A stretch of DNA of 6,969 nt from Savagea sp. GTDB lineage: Bacteria; Bacillota; Bacilli; Bacillales_A; Planococcaceae. The position numbers and the translations under genes were made by a program. The stretch spans positions 1 through 6,969 of the forward strand of contig JASLHQ010000085.1 in assembly GCA_030152265.1 (NCBI GenBank), in the 5' to 3' direction. This document shows, one piece after another, positions 6,085 through 6,969 of this stretch. Each line of letters opens with the position of its first letter. The first letter of the stretch is position 1. The notes under the pieces are model-generated. The model searched no databases. It saw nothing but the letters and a program-made list of their open reading frames with translations, and was not told where the DNA came from.

Positions 6085-6336
6085 ATCGGAATTTTAATAG
6101 ACGTAACGATTGTTGGACTTTTCATCTATTTATTAGTGAGTTCAAAAGATACGTTCCAGCACGATTGGATGACGAAATTTATGTACGTTTGGCTCTTTTT
6201 ATATGTGATTGTGATCGGATTTGAATGGCTAAGTCCTTATAAAGGAACATTCATACTACAAGCGCTAAATATCGTCTTTTTAACAGGTGCCCTCGTCCTC
6301 TTTTTGCTCAATATGAAACCGAGAAAGGAAAAGTAA
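6085..6336 (+). CDS. Small three-helix membrane protein, probable ATC start
   Basis: I do not recognise the family. The frame is open from a stop at 6076-6078 to TAA at 6334-6336 and holds no ATG, GTG or TTG before GTG 6136. Starting at GTG would give 66 residues, no ribosome binding site and a lost first helix. Starting at ATC 6085 gives 83 residues with three hydrophobic segments at about 3-18, 31-49 and 57-75 and a basic tail (MKPRKEK). ATT at 6091 is a less well spaced alternative. The downstream neighbour is a paralogue whose N-terminal IFDVV aligns with LIDVT encoded here before GTG 6136, and from that Asp the lengths differ by one residue (78 and 79). The two genes form an operon, with one base between stop and next start. 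A base error turning ATG into ATC cannot be excluded. Confidence 0.7.
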   Translation: MGILIDVTIVGLFIYLLVSSKDTFQHDWMTKFMYVWLFLYVIVIGFEWLSPYKGTFILQALNIVFLTGALVLFLLNMKPRKEK

Positions 6337-6337
6337 T

Positions 6338-6601
6338 ATGCAAAATGTCTTTGCTATTTTTGATGTCGTTTTATTTGTGACGATGATCGTTTTATTGTTG
6401 TTATTAATGCGTACTCCTCGCTCTAAACCTTTAAACGAAGAGCTACCAATTCAATTATTTATATTCGGAATCCTAGCATTAACAGTTTTCCGTACGTTCA
6501 CACCATTTGGAGATCATATTATTTTAAGTGTCGCGAACAGTTTGTTTTTATGCTTTATCGTCATTCAATTATTTATGGCTTATGTGAAAAACAAGAAATA
6601 G
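6338..6601 (+). CDS. Small three-helix membrane protein, paralogue of the upstream gene
   Basis: An 87-residue membrane protein of no recognised family. Hydrophobic segments lie at about 5-24, 37-53 and 60-81, with a basic loop (RTPRSKP) after the first and a basic end (VKNKK). It aligns with the upstream protein without large gaps: IFDVV with LIDVT, FRTFTPFGDHIILSVANSLF with FEWLSPYKGTFILQALNIVF, then a third helix and a Lys-rich end. This points to a tandem duplication that has diverged. ATG at 6338 follows AAAGGA (6324-6329), which lies in the last codons of the upstream gene, so translation is probably coupled. The two may form a heteromer in the membrane, but that is inference only. No terminator was seen between the stop and the next promoter. 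Confidence 0.8.
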   Translation: MQNVFAIFDVVLFVTMIVLLLLLMRTPRSKPLNEELPIQLFIFGILALTVFRTFTPFGDHIILSVANSLFLCFIVIQLFMAYVKNKK

Positions 6602-6629
6602 CTCAATTTGCTAGACCAATTATCAATAT

Positions 6630-6659
6630 TCGACAAAACCTCTTCAAATAGTGTAAAAT
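6630..6659 (+). promoter_or_regulatory. Sigma-A promoter of the coiled-coil gene, with a possible second -10 box
   Basis: TCGACA (6630-6635, five of six consensus bases) and TAAAAT (6654-6659, five of six) are 18 bases apart. A second -10-like TATACT lies ten bases further on (6664-6669) with only a poor -35 (TCTTCA, 6641-6646), so a second start is possible. Predicted starts near 6666 or 6676 leave leaders of about 20-30 bases. Confidence 0.6.
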
Positions 6660-6696
6660 TATGTATACTATTTATGGTACGGAAAGGGGTGAAAGC

Positions 6697-6969
6697 ATGT
6701 CTGCTGTAACGTTGGAACAATTGATGGCTGTGATGATCGATATGCAAAAAGAAATCGGTTTGTTACGCAAAGATATGAATCGAGAAATTGGTTCATTGCG
6801 TGAAGAGATGCACCAAGAAATTGGTTTACTACGTATAGAAATGCATCAAGAGATTGGTTCATTGCGTGAAGAGATGCACAAGGAAGTGGGTTCATTACGA
6901 ACTGATATGGGCTCATTACGTGAAGAAATGCACCAGGAAGTGGGTTCATTACGAACTGAAATGGGCTCA
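6697..6969 (+). CDS. Repetitive coiled-coil protein, N-terminal part (3' end outside window)
   Basis: The frame from ATG 6697 is open through the right edge: 91 codons with no stop. AAAGGGGTGA (6684-6693) sits four bases before the ATG. After an 18-residue head (MSAVTLEQLMAVMIDMQK) the protein is built of repeats starting at residues 19, 30, 41, 52, 63 and 81. The 11-residue unit is E-I/V-G-S/L-L-R-x-E/D-M-H/N-x. Hydrophobic residues are spaced 3-4-4 (I/V, L, M), the hendecad pattern of a coiled coil with little or right-handed twist. The unit starting at 63 is 18 residues long, a hendecad plus a heptad, and starts again at 81. No signal peptide or membrane helix is visible in this part. Function cannot be told; a structural, tethering or oligomerising role is typical for such rods, and a different C-terminal domain may lie outside the window. 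Confidence 0.8.
   Translation, partial: MSAVTLEQLMAVMIDMQKEIGLLRKDMNREIGSLREEMHQEIGLLRIEMHQEIGSLREEMHKEVGSLRTDMGSLREEMHQEVGSLRTEMGS
6751..6969 (+). repeat. In-frame tandem repeats of 33 and 54 bases
   Basis: Units begin at 6751, 6784, 6817 and 6850 (33 bases each), 6883 (54 bases) and 6937 (cut by the window edge). Bases 6784-6813 and 6850-6879 differ at one of 30 positions, a 66-base period in which GLLR and GSLR units alternate. Bases 6883-6915 and 6937-6969 differ at one of 33, which shows the 54-base unit repeating. The array probably continues beyond 6969. Confidence 0.85.

Noticed and set aside
5585..6097. A 170-codon open frame on the + strand across the phospholipase gene
   Set aside because: It lies antisense to a secure patatin gene with intact catalytic motifs, has no ribosome binding site, and its product is Cys- and Arg-rich with no coherent domain.
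6136..6336. A 66-residue gene starting at GTG 6136
   Set aside because: No ribosome binding site precedes the GTG, and the hydrophobic first helix shared with the paralogue would be lost; the upstream ATC start fits better.
6668..6949. A 93-codon minus-strand open frame with repeats
   Set aside because: Its repeats (MNPLPGAFLH, MNQFLDA) are the reverse reading of the in-frame repeats of the + strand coiled-coil gene, which has its own promoter and ribosome binding site.

Overview
The window looks like chromosomal DNA of a low-GC Gram-positive bacterium of the Bacillales type. The evidence is a Gram-positive style ParC, strong AAAGGAGG-like ribosome binding sites in front of nearly every gene, sigma-A promoters often with an extended -10 (TGn), and U-tailed hairpin terminators. 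I cannot fix the genus; an Exiguobacterium- or Anoxybacillus-like organism would fit, but that is a guess.

Layout. (1) 1-1510, + strand: the last 502 codons of parC (topoisomerase IV subunit A), closed by a strong terminator. (2) 1560-2817, +: a good sigma-A promoter and a 12-helix MFS transporter. (3) 2856-3506, -: a single-pass membrane-anchored protein of unknown function, convergent with the transporter and sharing a bidirectional terminator that fills the whole gap. (4) 3596-4345, +: an unrecognised 249-residue soluble helical protein, divergent from (3). (5) 4346-4820: an AT-rich stretch without an intact gene, holding inverted repeats, a candidate leftward promoter and a GC-richer island. 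(6) 4821-5144, +: a 107-residue three-helix membrane protein with a very basic tail. (7) 5133-5963, -: a patatin-like phospholipase with an intact Ser-Asp dyad. Its terminator lies inside the coding end of (6), which it overlaps by 12 bases. (8) 6085-6601, +: a two-gene operon of paralogous small three-helix membrane proteins. The first has no ATG/GTG/TTG near its ribosome binding site and seems to start at ATC. (9) 6697 to the right edge, +: the start of a gene for a repetitive 11-residue-period coiled coil, open at the window end.

No pathway ties these genes together. The right half is a run of small or poorly known genes, several of them membrane proteins, each with its own promoter. I see no complete mobile element, CRISPR array, tRNA, rRNA or recognised riboswitch. 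The points most worth following are the non-canonical start at 6085, the repeat-built coiled coil at the right edge, the terminator embedded in an opposing gene at 5086-5125, and the GC-rich island at 4498-4587.
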